Source: Erythrophleum ivorense (taxonomy: Eukaryota > Streptophyta > Magnoliopsida > Fabales > Fabaceae). From it: a stretch of DNA of 64,000 nt. Below, piece by piece: positions 54,533-64,000 of the stretch. Made by a program: the position numbers and the translations under genes. The notes beneath the pieces were generated by a model. That model saw nothing but the letters and a program-made list of their open reading frames with translations. It was not told the DNA's origin and did not search any database. The stretch's first letter is position 1; each line of letters starts with the position of its first letter. The stretch is taken from assembly GCA_026724425.1 (NCBI GenBank), contig JAIUCV010000084.1, positions 620,001 to 684,000 on the forward strand, written 5' to 3'.

Positions 54533-55555
54533 TGATGAGATCCTCCCTAGATCGGCACTTTGACGCTGAGATTGGATAGGTTTGGCGTGAGCCGTGATGA
54601 TGGAAGGAGTAAATGGTTGAACGGTTTCATTCAGATACTGCGAAAAGATCTCTAAAACACCAACCTAAAGACTCGCTGGATATTACACACCAAGAGTGAA
54701 TAGGATTCCCTAAAGACTCAGTGGATATTACACACCAAGAGTGAGCAGGGATCTCAAAGGATTTGACACACCAAAGAGATTTGATCTAAGAATGTAAATG
54801 GTTTGAGAATAAAAACTTAGATAAAATGAAACAAATGACAAAGTTGCAAATATAAAGGAAAAGAAAGGAAGACGAAAGGATGGTTGGAACACGCTCCAGC
54901 CACCTTGAAAACAAGCGAAAACTTAAATGCGGTCAAGTTTGAAAATAGCATAAGCCGCCCATTATTCAGACGAGCCGTCGGTTCGGCGGGCTCGGCGATT
55001 ATTCAAAAGGATGGTTCGGTTCGATGGTAGAGTATGGCGCGACTAGCTCGGATGTTTAAGATAGAAAGGAGATTTTGAAGTGGGTCGTGGGCCTCGTTAA
55101 AAACCTATCATGGAAAACCCATTGGGACAAAACCATGACAGGGAAAAAGAGTACACCATTTCCCACTTGTCCCTTTATCCGAATCATCGAGCTGTTACGC
55201 AAACCAGAGTGGGATGCTTAACCTCTTCAGCTTGCCGACCCATTGGCTCGACAAGAATGGCCTCGGCAACAATCTGATTGATGATATTCGCCTCGGAGGG
55301 CTCGGCTATAGTGGCCTCGGCGAGTTCAACCGAAGTGGCCTCGTGGGCGAGCTGATTGGTTTCTTTCTCCACGGCGGATTCGGCTACAGTTGCCTCGGCA
55401 ATAACCTCCTCGGCGGGCTCGGCTAGAGTGGCCTCGGCAATATTCATATCACTTTTCCGCCTTTGTTCCCATCCTTAGCTGCAAGTTGCTCCTCTGGTTC
55501 ATGCTGCTCCAGTGGTTCAAGCTCCATGTCTTTAGCGCTGGCCATAGTCATATCA
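54533..55555 (-). repeat. LTR 1 of the array (outer 3' LTR)
   Basis: Most distinct copy: GGCACTTTGACG, GACTCAGTGG, TGTAAATGGTTTG and GGCGATT where the others have GGCACTCTGACG, GACTCGCTGG, TGTAAAGGGTTTG and GACGATT. It shares GATAGAAAGGAG and GGGTCGTGGG only with LTR 5. Confidence 0.9.
55184..55447 (-). other. Ala/Glu-rich small ORF in the LTR, kept open in all five copies
   Basis: The 87-codon frame MNIAEATLAEPAEEVIAEAT... recurs at 56561, 57939, 59300 and 60677 with one to four changes and no stop. It consists of degenerate repeats of GCCGAGGCCA. On minus its ATG overlaps the TGA of an upstream ~35-codon frame (MTMASAKDMELEPLEQHEPE) as ATGA, so the two may once have been one frame. No function is known, and recent copying alone could explain the open frames. 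Confidence 0.4.
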
Positions 55556-55909
55556 TACTCCCCCTCTTCAAAAAAATTTTGTCCTCAAAACTGTTTTTCC
55601 TGCAAATTCAAACAATCCAAGGCAGTTACTTGTTCAAAGAAAACATGCAAACAATAAAAAAATATGCAAATAATTCTAGATGATATATATGAATGAAAAT
55701 GATGAAAAGAATTCAAAATAAAAAAAAAATTCTAAAATTATGCTACAAATTCAAACGATGGATATGAATGCTAATGATCAATGAGATGAGTAGATCTATG
55801 ATTTTCACGATGAGAAGATGAACAGACACACATGAAATGATGAACACAACGAAAATGAAACACACAAAAAGGATAGAAAACTCAGCTCATAATGTGCTCT
55901 GATACCAAA

Positions 55910-56932
55910 TGATGAGATCCTCCCTAGATCGGCACTCTGACGCTGAGATTGGATAGGTTTGGCGTGAGGCGTGATGATGGAAGGAGTAAATGGTTGAACG
56001 GTTTGATTCAGAGACTGCGGAAAGATCTCTAAAACACCAACCTAAAGACTCGCTGGATATTACACACCAGGAGTGAATAGGATTCCCTAAAGACTCGCTG
56101 GATATTACACACCAAGAGTGAGCAGGGATCTCAAAGGATATGACACACCAAAGAGATTTGATCTAAGAATGTAAAGGGTTTGAGAATAAAAACTTAGAGA
56201 AAATGAAACAAATGAAAAAGTTGCAAATATAAAGGAAAAGAAAGGAAGACGAAAGGATGGTTGGAACACGCTCCAGCCACCTTGAAAAAAAGCGAAAACT
56301 TAAATGCGGTCAAGTTTGAAAATAGCATAAGGCGCCCATTATTCAGACGAGCCGTCGGTTCGGCGGGCTCGACGATTATTCAAAAGGATGGTTCGGTTCG
56401 ATGGTAGAGTATGGCGCGACTGGCTCGGATGTTTAAGATCGACAGGAGATTTTGAAGTGGGTAGTGGGCCTCGTTAAAAACCTATCATGGAAAACCCATT
56501 GGGACAAAACCATGACAGGGAAAAAGAGTACACCATTTCCCACTTGTCCCTTTATCCGAATCATCGAGCTGTTACGCAAACCAGAGTGGGATGCTTAACC
56601 TCTTCAGCTTGCCGACCCATTGGCTCGACAAGAATGGCCTCGGCAACAATCTGATTGATGATATTCGCCTTGGAGGGCTCGGCTATAGTGGCCTCGGCGA
56701 GTTCAACCGAAGTGGCCTCGTGGGCGAGCTGATTGGTTTCTTTCTCCACGGCGGATTCGGCTACAGTTGCCTCGGCAATAACCTCCTCGGCGGGCTCGGC
56801 TAGAGTGGCCTCGGCAATATTCATATTACTTTTCCGCCTTTGTTCCCATCCTTAGCTGCAAGTTGCTCCTCTGGTTCATGCTGCTCCAGTGGTTCAAGCT
56901 CCATGTCTTTAGCGCTGGCCATAGTCATATCA
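55910..56932 (-). repeat. LTR 2 of the array
   Basis: 1023 bp; with LTRs 3 and 4 it shares GATCGACAGGAG, GGGTAGTGGG and CGCCTTGGAGGG. Confidence 0.9.
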
Positions 56933-57287
56933 TACTCCCCCTCTTCAAAAAAATTTTGTCCTCAAAACTGTTTTTCCTGCAAATTCAAACAATCCAAGGC
57001 AGTTACTTGTTCAAAGAAAACATGCAAACAATAAAAAAATATGCAAATAATTCTAGATGATATATATGAATGAAAATGATGAAAAGAATTCAAAATAAAA
57101 AAAAAAATTCTAAAATTATGCTACAAATTCAAACGATGGATATGAATGCTAATGATCAATGAGATGAGTAGATCTATGATTTTCACGATGAGAAGATGAA
57201 CAGACACACATGAAATGATGAACACAACGAAAATGAAACACACAAAAAGGATAGAAAACTCAGCTCATAATGTGCTCTGATACCAAA

Positions 57288-58292
57288 TGATGAGATCCTC
57301 CCTAGATCGGCACTCTGACGCTGAGATTGGATAGGTTTGGCGTGAGGCGTGATGATGGAAGGAGTAAATGGTTGAACGGTTTGATTCAGAGACTGCGGAA
57401 AGATCTCTAAAACACCAACCTAAAGACTCGCTGGATATTACACACCAGGAGTGAATAGGATTCCCTAAAGACTCGCTGGATATTACACACCAAGAGTGAG
57501 CAGGGATCTCAAAGGATATGACACACCAAAGAGATTTGATCTAAGAATGTAAAGGGTTTGAGAATAAAAACTTAGAGAAAATGAAACAAATGAAAAAGTT
57601 GCAAATATAAAGGAAAAGAAAGGAAGACGAAAGGATGGTTGGAACACGCTCCAGCCACCTTGAAAAAAAGCGAAAACTTAAATGCGGTCAAGTTTGAAAA
57701 TAGCATAAGGCGCCCATTATTCAGACGAGCCGTCGGTTCGGCGGGCTCGACGATTATTCAAAAGGATGGTTCGGTTCGATGGTAGAGTATGGCGCGACTG
57801 GCTCGGATGTTTAAGATCGACAGGAGATTTTGAAGTGGGTAGTGGGCCTCGTTAAAAACCTATCATGGAAAACCCATTGGGACAAAACCATGACAGGGAA
57901 AAAGAGTACGCCATTTCCCACTTGTCCCTTTATCCGAATCATCGAGCTGTTACGCAAACCAGAGTGGGATGCTTAACCTCTTCAGCTTGCCGACCCATTG
58001 GCTCGACAAGAATGGCCTCGGCAACAATCTGATTGATGATATTCGCCTTGGAGGGCTCGGCTATAGTGGCCTCGGCGAGTTCAACCGAAGTGGCCTCGTG
58101 GGCGAGCTGATTGGTTTCTTTCTCCACGGCGGATTCGGCTACAGTTGCCTCGGCAATAACCTCCTCGGCGGGCTCGGCTAGAGTGGCCTCGGCAATATTC
58201 ATATCACTTTTCCGCCTTTGTTCCCATCCTTAGCTGCAAGTTGCTCCTCTGGTTCAAGCTCCATGTCTTTAGCGCTGGCCATAGTCATATCA
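57288..58292 (-). repeat. LTR 3 of the array
   Basis: 1005 bp; lacks an 18-bp stretch (ATGCTGCTCCAGTGGTTC) near 58255. Shares GAGTACGCC with LTR 4 only. Confidence 0.9.
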
Positions 58293-58648
58293 TACTCCCC
58301 CTCTTCAAAAAAATTTTGTCCTCAAAACTGTTTTTCCTGCAAATTCAAACAATCCAAGGCAGTTACTTGTTCAAAGAAAACATGCAAACAATAAAAAAAT
58401 ATGCAAATAATTCTAGATGATATATATGAATGAAAATGATGAAAAAAATTCAAAATAAAAAAAAAAAATTCTAAAATTATGCTACAAATTCAAACGATGG
58501 ATATGAATGCTAATGATCAATGAGATGAGTAGATCTATGATTTTCACGATGAGAAGATGAACAGACACACATGAAATGATGAACACAACGAAAATGAAAC
58601 ACACAAAAAGGATAGAAAACTCAGCTCATAATGTGCTCTGATACCAAA

Positions 58649-59671
58649 TGATGAGATCCTCCCTAGATCGGCACTCTGACGCTGAGATTGGATAGGTTTG
58701 GCGTGAGCCGTGATGATGGAAGGAGTAAATGGTTGAACGGTTTGATTCAGAGACTGCGGAAAGATCTCTAAAACACCAACCTAAAGACTCGCTGGATATT
58801 ACACACCAGGAGTGAATAGGATTCCCTAAAGACTCGCTGGATATTACACACCAAGAGTGAGCAGGGATCTCAAAGGATATGACACACCAAAGAGATTTGA
58901 TCTAAGAATGTAAAGGGTTTGAGAATAAAAACTTAGAGAAAATGAAACAAATGAAAAAGTTGCAAATATAAAGGAAAAGAAAGGAAGACGAAAGGATGGT
59001 TGGAACACGCTCCAGCCACCTTGAAAAAAAGCGAAAACTTAAATGCGGTCAAGTTTGAAAATAGCATAAGGCGCCCATTATTCAGACGAGCCGTCGGTTC
59101 GGCGGGCTCGACGATTATTCAAAAGGATGGTTCGGTTCGATGGTAGAGTATGGCGCGACTGGCTCGGATGTTTAAGATCGACAGGAGATTTTGAAGTGGG
59201 TAGTGGGCCTCGTTAAAAACCTATCATGGAAAACCCATTGGGACAAAACCATGACAGGGAAAAAGAGTACGCCATTTCCCACTTGTCCCTTTATCCGAAT
59301 CATCGAGCTGTTACGCAAACCAGAGTGGGATGCTTAACCTCTTCAGCTTGCCGACCCATTGGCTCGACAAGAATGGCCTCGGCAACAATCTGATTGATGA
59401 TATTCGCCTTGGAGGGCTCGGCTATAGTGGCCTCGGCGAGTTCAACCGAAGTGGCCTCGTGGGCGAGCTGATTGGTTTCTTTCTCCACGGCGGATTCGGC
59501 TACAGTTGCCTCGGCAATAACCTCCTCGGCGGGCTCGGCTAGAGTGGCCTCGGCAATATTCATATCACTTTTCCGCCTTTGTTCCCATCCTTAGCTGCAA
59601 GTTGCTCCTCTGGTTCATGCTGCTCCAGTGGTTCAAGCTCCATGTCTTTAGCGCTGGCCATAGTCATATCA
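58649..59671 (-). repeat. LTR 4 of the array
   Basis: 1023 bp; like LTR 3 but with the 18 bp present and GTGAGCCGTG rather than GTGAGGCGTG. Confidence 0.9.
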
Positions 59672-60025
59672 TACTCCCCCTCTTCAAAAAAATTTTGTCC
59701 TCAAAACTGTTTTTCCTGCAAATTCAAACAATCCAAGGCAGTTACTTGTTCAAAGAAAACATGCAAACAATAAAAAAATATGCAAATAATTCTAGATGAT
59801 ATATATGAATGAAAATGATGAAAAAAATTCAAAATAAAAAAAAAATTCTAAAATTATGCAACAAATTCAAACGATGGATATGAATGCTAATGATCAATGA
59901 GATGAGTAGATCTATGATTTTCACGATGAGAAGATGAACAGACACACATGAAATGATGAACACAACGAAAATGAAACACACAAAAAGGATAGAAAACTCA
60001 GCTCATAATGTGCTCTGATACCAAA

Positions 60026-61048
60026 TGATGAGATCCTCCCTAGATCGGCACTCTGACGCTGAGATTGGATAGGTTTGGCGTGAGCCGTGATGATGGAAGG
60101 AGTAAATGGTTGAACGGTTTGATTCAGAGACTGCGGAAAGATCTCTAAAACACCAACCTAAAGACTCGCTGGATATTACACACCAGGAGTGAATAGGATT
60201 CCCTAAAGACTCGCTGGATATTACACACCAAGAGTGAGCAGGGATCTCAAAGGATATGACACACCAAAGAGATTTGATCTAAGAATGTAAAGGGTTTGAG
60301 AATAAAAACTTAGAGAAAATGAAACAAATGAAAAAGTCGCAAATATAAAGGAAAAGAAAGGAAGACGAAAGGATGGTTGGAACACGCTCCAGCCACCTTG
60401 AAAAAAAGCGAAAACTTAAATGCGGTCAAGTTTGAAAATAGCATAAGGCGCCCATTATTCAGACGAGCCGTCGGTTCGGCGGGCTCGACGATTATTCAAA
60501 AGGATGGTTCGGTTCGATGGTAGAGTATGGCGCGACTGGCTCGGATGTTTAAGATAGAAAGGAGATTTTGAAGTGGGTCGTGGGCCTCGTTAAAAACCTA
60601 TCATGGAAAACCCATTGGGACAAAACCATGACAGGGAAAAAGAGTACACCATTTCCCACTTGTCCCTTTATCCGAATCATCGAGCTGTTACGCAAACCAG
60701 AGTGGGATGCTTAACCTCTTCAGCTTGTCGACCCATTGGCTCGACAAGAATGGCCTCGGCAACAATCTGATTGATGATATTCGCCTCGGAGGGCTCGGCT
60801 ATAGTGGCCTCGGCGAGTTTAACCGAAGTGGCCTCGTGGGCGAGCTGATTGGTTTCTTTCTCCACGGCGGATTCGGCTACAGTTGCCTCGGCAATAACCT
60901 CCTCGGCGGGCTCGGCTATAGTGGCCTCGACAATATTCATATCACTTTTCCGCCTTTGTTCCCATCCTTAGCTGCAAGTTGCTCCTCTGGTTCATGCTGC
61001 TCCACTGGTTCAAGCTCCATGTCTTTAGCGCTGGCTATAGTCATATCA
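60026..61048 (-). repeat. LTR 5 of the array (outer 5' LTR), mosaic
   Basis: The left half follows LTRs 2-4 (GACGATT, CAGGAGTG). From about 60553 it follows LTR 1 (GATAGAAAGGAG, GGGTCGTGGG, CGCCTCGGAGGG). It has unique bases at its right end (GGCCTCGACAATATT). The primer site lies just left of it, as expected for the 5' LTR. Confidence 0.85.
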
Positions 61049-61053
61049 TTTCT

Positions 61054-61780
61054 TCTCCATTTTCATCCCAAAAACTCTATGTTTCATATTTTCAAAATGT
61101 AAGTTCTTGGATTTTGCCATTCATCGGTGTGTGAGCTTATGCTATCGGCTGGAGTTCTTTGTTGAAGCTCTAAATCAAAGTTTCGGGCACGTTACTAAAG
61201 ACTTAGCCTATCAATTTGAGCCCTATCTGCGGGTTCCGCCCATTTGACTCGCCGCATGGCGGGTGTGGATAAAAAAATTCATCAAAAAAAGAAGCGGGTC
61301 GTGCAGGGTGGGGATTTCTAAAATGCGAGGCGGATACGAATATAAGAATTATATCTCGCGGATTGGCTGGGTACTTGCAATTAAAAAAAAAAATTACTAA
61401 AATTTAACTTCAAATTAAGAAATAATAATATTTATCTAATAGTTTTTAGCAAAAGGTTGAATATCTTAAATAATATGTATAAATTAGTTAATAGTTTTTT
61501 TCAAATTCATTAAAAAAAAAAGTATGTTTATGGTTTATCATATAAAATATTTTTATTAACATTTTATTTTGTTAAAAAAATATATATATATAAAAAAATT
61601 ATTATTTAAATATGTGGTGGTTACCTTCGGGTATTTGTAAATTTAAGCAAGATGGGTATAGATCAAAAAAAAAAATTGTTCCAAAATTTAACAGGCAATT
61701 TAAAACGAGTAAAAAAATATTTAATGATAATGCGGAGCGGTTTGATCCGATTGAGTTCTGACCAAAATACACAGTGCCAG
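61054..61780. other. Intergenic, AT-rich with a GC-rich TE-like patch
   Basis: No gene. 61205-61380 has repeated GCGGGT/ACCCGC-like words (TGCGGGTTCCGCCCA, ATGGCGGGTGTGG), possibly an old hAT-type end. Long A runs follow. Confidence 0.4.
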
Positions 61781-61782
61781 CC

Positions 61783-61906
61783 AACCCTAGTTTCTAATCG
61801 GCGCCGCACAGTTGGGCCTATTTGATAACTGCGAGGCCCAGTATTCCCAAGAAGATACTCTGTGAGCTTTGTGTAAACGCAGATGAGCATACAGATCTAA
61901 CCCTAA
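61783..61906 (+). promoter_or_regulatory. Promoter motifs of the NYN gene: site II and telobox
   Basis: AACCCTAG (61783), TGGGCC (61813-61818), GGCCCA (61835-61840) and AACCCTAA (61899-61906) lie 70-195 bp before the ATG. Site II (TGGGCY) pairs and teloboxes are typical of plant genes active in dividing cells. No clear TATA box is seen. Confidence 0.5.
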
Positions 61907-61977
61907 TAAACGAAGGCTCTGTATCCCCAGCCACATAAATCGGAGAAGTCTCTAATTTCTCGCTCTCCGTCGTAACC

Positions 61978-62767
61978 ATGTCCCAGTCGAGTTGTGCCAA
62001 CATACACGCGGGTAAGATCTACCTATATCTCTTTGTCTTGCTAGAAATTGTTTGTCTGTATATCGATTAGATTTCATCTGATCCATCTGTCATGGTAAAA
62101 TAGCGGTCGATTTGTCATAGGAAAAATTTAATGGATCTAATGAAATTGTATTCAAGTCTCGTAATTGTTTATTCGATCACTCGCAGAAGCCAAGATATGT
62201 GTCTTCTGGGACGTGAAGGATTTCTCAATCCCTACTATGGATCCTGATTTTATTTCTAAGAAATTCGGATCGGCTCTTAAGGAAAGAGGTTACCGAGGTG
62301 ATTTGTCAATCCTGATGATCGGAGATAAGACCACCACCCTCCCCTTGATTGAATTGAAAGATGAATTTGAGCGTGCCGGAATCAGATTCAGTTTCATACC
62401 GGAGGAAGGTAAGTTGCTAAACCTTGTCTTTATATCTAATTTACCTAATTTATAATTAATTTGTCTATAATCTACTTATCTATATAACGATTGATATATA
62501 GTTTCAGGGACTAAATACGGGAGAGATATGAAGTTGTTAGTGGACATGCTAATTTGGGCACTGAAGAATGGTGAATCAAATTTGGTGGTACTCGCCAAAA
62601 ATATCGAAGAAGAAACGCCGTTGCTGTATCTTAGCGCTTTTCGTGTGAGAGGATACAAAGTTTTCTCACCGGATCATCCAAAATTGGAAAGCCCAGAGTG
62701 GCTTTATGAAAGCCTATCAGAGAGTTGTCAAACACCAACTTCCAAAGGCGGAAGCTCTCAAATGTAA
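61978..62767 (+). CDS. NYN-domain protein (171 aa, three exons)
   Basis: Exons 61978-62011, 62187-62408 and 62508-62767 join in phase (516 nt). The ATG context is CGTAACCATG. After a short leader (MSQSSCANIHAEA) comes the NYN fold of the MARF1/limkain-like plant family: KICVFWDVKDFSIP (first Asp, residues about 20), LSILMIGDK, FIPEEG, KYGRDMKLLVDMLIWALKNG, NLVVLAKNIEEETPLLYLSA, RVRGYKVFSPD. Active members have SGDRDF where this has AKNIEEE, so nuclease activity is doubtful. The protein is short, with only the NYN domain and a Ser/Gly tail. It is the only intact ordinary gene here. Confidence 0.82.
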
Positions 62768-63660
62768 GACAAAAAGAAAAAGGTAGAAGAGGAGACGAAA
62801 GAGTGATTTGGTTACATGTGCACTCTGTTCTTTTTGATTTGATCATTTAATCTTTTCTTTGTATAATCGACGCTTTTGATTATTGTAATCCCTTTTCCCT
62901 CTTTTTTGTTTTGTTTTGTTTGGGTTTATGCATATTATTCTGAGTTCATTCCTTTCGGATTTCCATGACTGCATGAGATACTCGATAAGAATAACTACCA
63001 AAGAGTTGCACAAAGAAAAAGAAAAACGCTTTTGATTACTGTAATCCCCTTTTCTCTCTTGTTTTTCGTTTGGATTAATGCATAATATTTTGGGTTTGTA
63101 AAAATATCACTTATTATGTGCTATTCCTTTCTGGATTCCAACGAATGCATGGGGATAAAAGAAGTACAGACTAATTTTCAGTATTAATTAATGATTACAC
63201 TGCTGTTGGAGCATAATTTACTATATAAAGCTAGCCCATAAAAATCCAAGGTCTGAGGATAAGAACTATGAGAATTCTGATCGAACTAAAAGTCTTCGAA
63301 CCAATTAAATATTTCTGTCCAACCTCTCCCTCCCTTCAGACATGCTTTTTTCTGAAGGTAGGGAAAAGGATAAAACTTCTACGAAAAAGGAGTCCATAAC
63401 CTCTATTCAAGCTCTAGCTCGACCGAAGATCAGGTCATCATGACTAGTTGAACAAGTCAAACGAGAATTTCGTTTGGTTTGATCAGGTTCAAAATTAATG
63501 GGATCTAGAATTGCACGTAGACAAGATATGCAGAGGAGGTTGAGCTCGACTTCTTAAGCTATAAAAAGAGGACGTCTAGAGGTCGCATAGTGAAGTTTTT
63601 ATCATCTTTTTCTGTGGAACAAATTCCAAGACTTCCACTTTCGAATTAAACAAAAGAAAC
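62768..63660. other. 3' flank of the NYN gene with a local duplication
   Basis: ACGCTTTTGATTATTGTAAT (about 62870) to GACTGCATGAGAT (about 62980) recurs in diverged form at 63025-63155 (ACGCTTTTGATTACTGTAAT ... GAATGCATGGGGAT). The remainder holds no gene that I can support. Confidence 0.55.
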
Positions 63661-64000
63661 ATAGAATCTCCTAAAATCGTGATTAGAAGGTTTTGAATGT
63701 GGGAAAAATGAACAAAATCGAAAAAAAAAATTTTGATCGACCGTACAGTTGGATCCGTCGGCCATCGAACGTACTGGCGCGCATATTCTATCGACCAGAA
63801 CACATGTCACCGTTCGGATTCGATTTTTTGTCGATCGTTTTGAAATTTTCCACGATAGAATCTCCTAAAATCGTGATTAGAAGGTTTTGAATGTGGGAAA
63901 AATGAACAAAATCGAAAAAAAAAATTTTGATCGACCGTACAGTTGGATCCGTCGGCCATCGAACGTACTGGCGCGCATATTCTATCGACCAGAACACATG
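63661..64000. repeat. 194-bp tandem repeat running off the window edge
   Basis: A unit starting ATAGAATCTCCTAAAATCG at 63661 repeats exactly from 63855 to the last base (146 bp seen). It contains CGATCGACCGTACAGTTGG and GGCGCGCATATTC. Length and identity suit a young satellite-like array, but only 1.75 copies are visible. Confidence 0.8.

Larger units (their letters stand above)
54533..61048 (-). mobile_element. Tandem array of a mini LTR retrotransposon: five LTRs, four internals, one TSD
   Basis: LTRs 54533-55555, 55910-56932, 57288-58292, 58649-59671 and 60026-61048 (1023 bp, the third 1005) alternate with non-coding internals of 354-356 bp. On minus each LTR reads TGATATGACT...GATCTCATCA. 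Each internal starts TTTGGTATCAGAGCACATT (Met-tRNA primer site) and ends GAAGAGGGGGAGTA (purine tract). TTTCT lies at 54528-54532 and 61049-61053. No gag or pol is present, so it is non-autonomous. The LTR is far longer than the internal, unlike typical TRIMs. Confidence 0.92.

Noticed and set aside
55890..55909. tRNA-like sequence (TGGTATCAGAGCA on minus)
   Set aside because: It is a primer binding site directly next to an LTR end, not a tRNA gene; no arms or anticodon can be read.
54533..61048. A ~1.38-kb satellite or tandemly repeated host gene
   Set aside because: Each unit has LTR ends, a Met-tRNA primer site and a purine tract, and the block has a single 5-bp target duplication. It is an LTR element array.
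63576..63997. Two similar small minus-strand ORFs at the right edge
   Set aside because: They are the same frame read in two copies of the 194-bp tandem repeat; no protein family is recognisable.

Overview
The window looks like pericentromeric or otherwise heterochromatic nuclear DNA of a Brassicaceae plant. The evidence is nested Tekay-, Athila- and Tat-type LTR retrotransposons, two CACTA elements, several Harbinger-like MITEs, a tRNA-derived retroposon carrying a plant tRNA-Gly, and small fragments of host genes resembling BSH/SNF5 and an NC/LRAT-domain protein. Only one ordinary host gene looks intact: a three-exon NYN-domain gene at 61978-62767 (+).

Layout. 1-4428: right part of a CACTA element. 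It has TNP2-type 3' exons, an inverted duplication of a coding fragment, arrays of a GCGACGGAATTGCGATGG-like repeat, and a truncated TNPA-like gene. 4429-24266: a three-deep nest. Tekay-type element X (4429-9875 plus 22414-24266) is split by related element Y (9876-22413), whose LTRs flank an approximate 5-bp duplication (AGAAT/AGACT). Y is split by Z, a gag-only element with an Asp-tRNA primer site (13056-19833, minus), and Z's gag is split by a MITE (17005-17423). The 5' LTR of Y also carries a retroposon with a complete tRNA-Gly(GCC). 24267-25231, 32557-32667 and 41481-41817 are pieces of one older locus with a BSH-like exon. That locus was split by a complete CACTA element (25232-32553, TSD TAA) and by Tekay-type element W (32668-41475, minus, TSD GCATA).

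41818-44150 is a truncated relative, V. 44154-50540 is a broken Tat-lineage element (pol on minus, a coiled-coil ORF on plus) with a second Asp-primed fragment, U, inside it, flanked by a 399-bp direct repeat. 50541-54527 holds a MITE, a local duplication, a probable gene-capturing TIR element with an NC-domain fragment, and a large foldback. 54533-61048 is five 1-kb LTRs alternating with four 0.35-kb non-coding internals, and the whole array is flanked by one 5-bp target duplication (TTTCT). The NYN gene follows, and a 194-bp tandem repeat runs off the right edge.

The most interesting signals are three features shared by the Tekay-type copies X, Y, W and V. (1) A tandem array of short RNA hairpins lies between pol and the 3' LTR, with a fixed G-rich loop (GGTGG or GGGTGG) and stems that differ in sequence but keep pairing. 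(2) A GT-AG intron sits exactly at the gag-protease junction; its removal fuses gag to pol in frame, and retaining it ends Gag. (3) Many copies of the palindrome GTGTCGNNCGACAC, with a variable centre, lie in the LTRs. Other points of note are the TSD-flanked tandem LTR array, the inverted gene fragment that could make hairpin small RNAs, and a CACTA element with an apparently intact TNPA-like gene beside a dead transposase.
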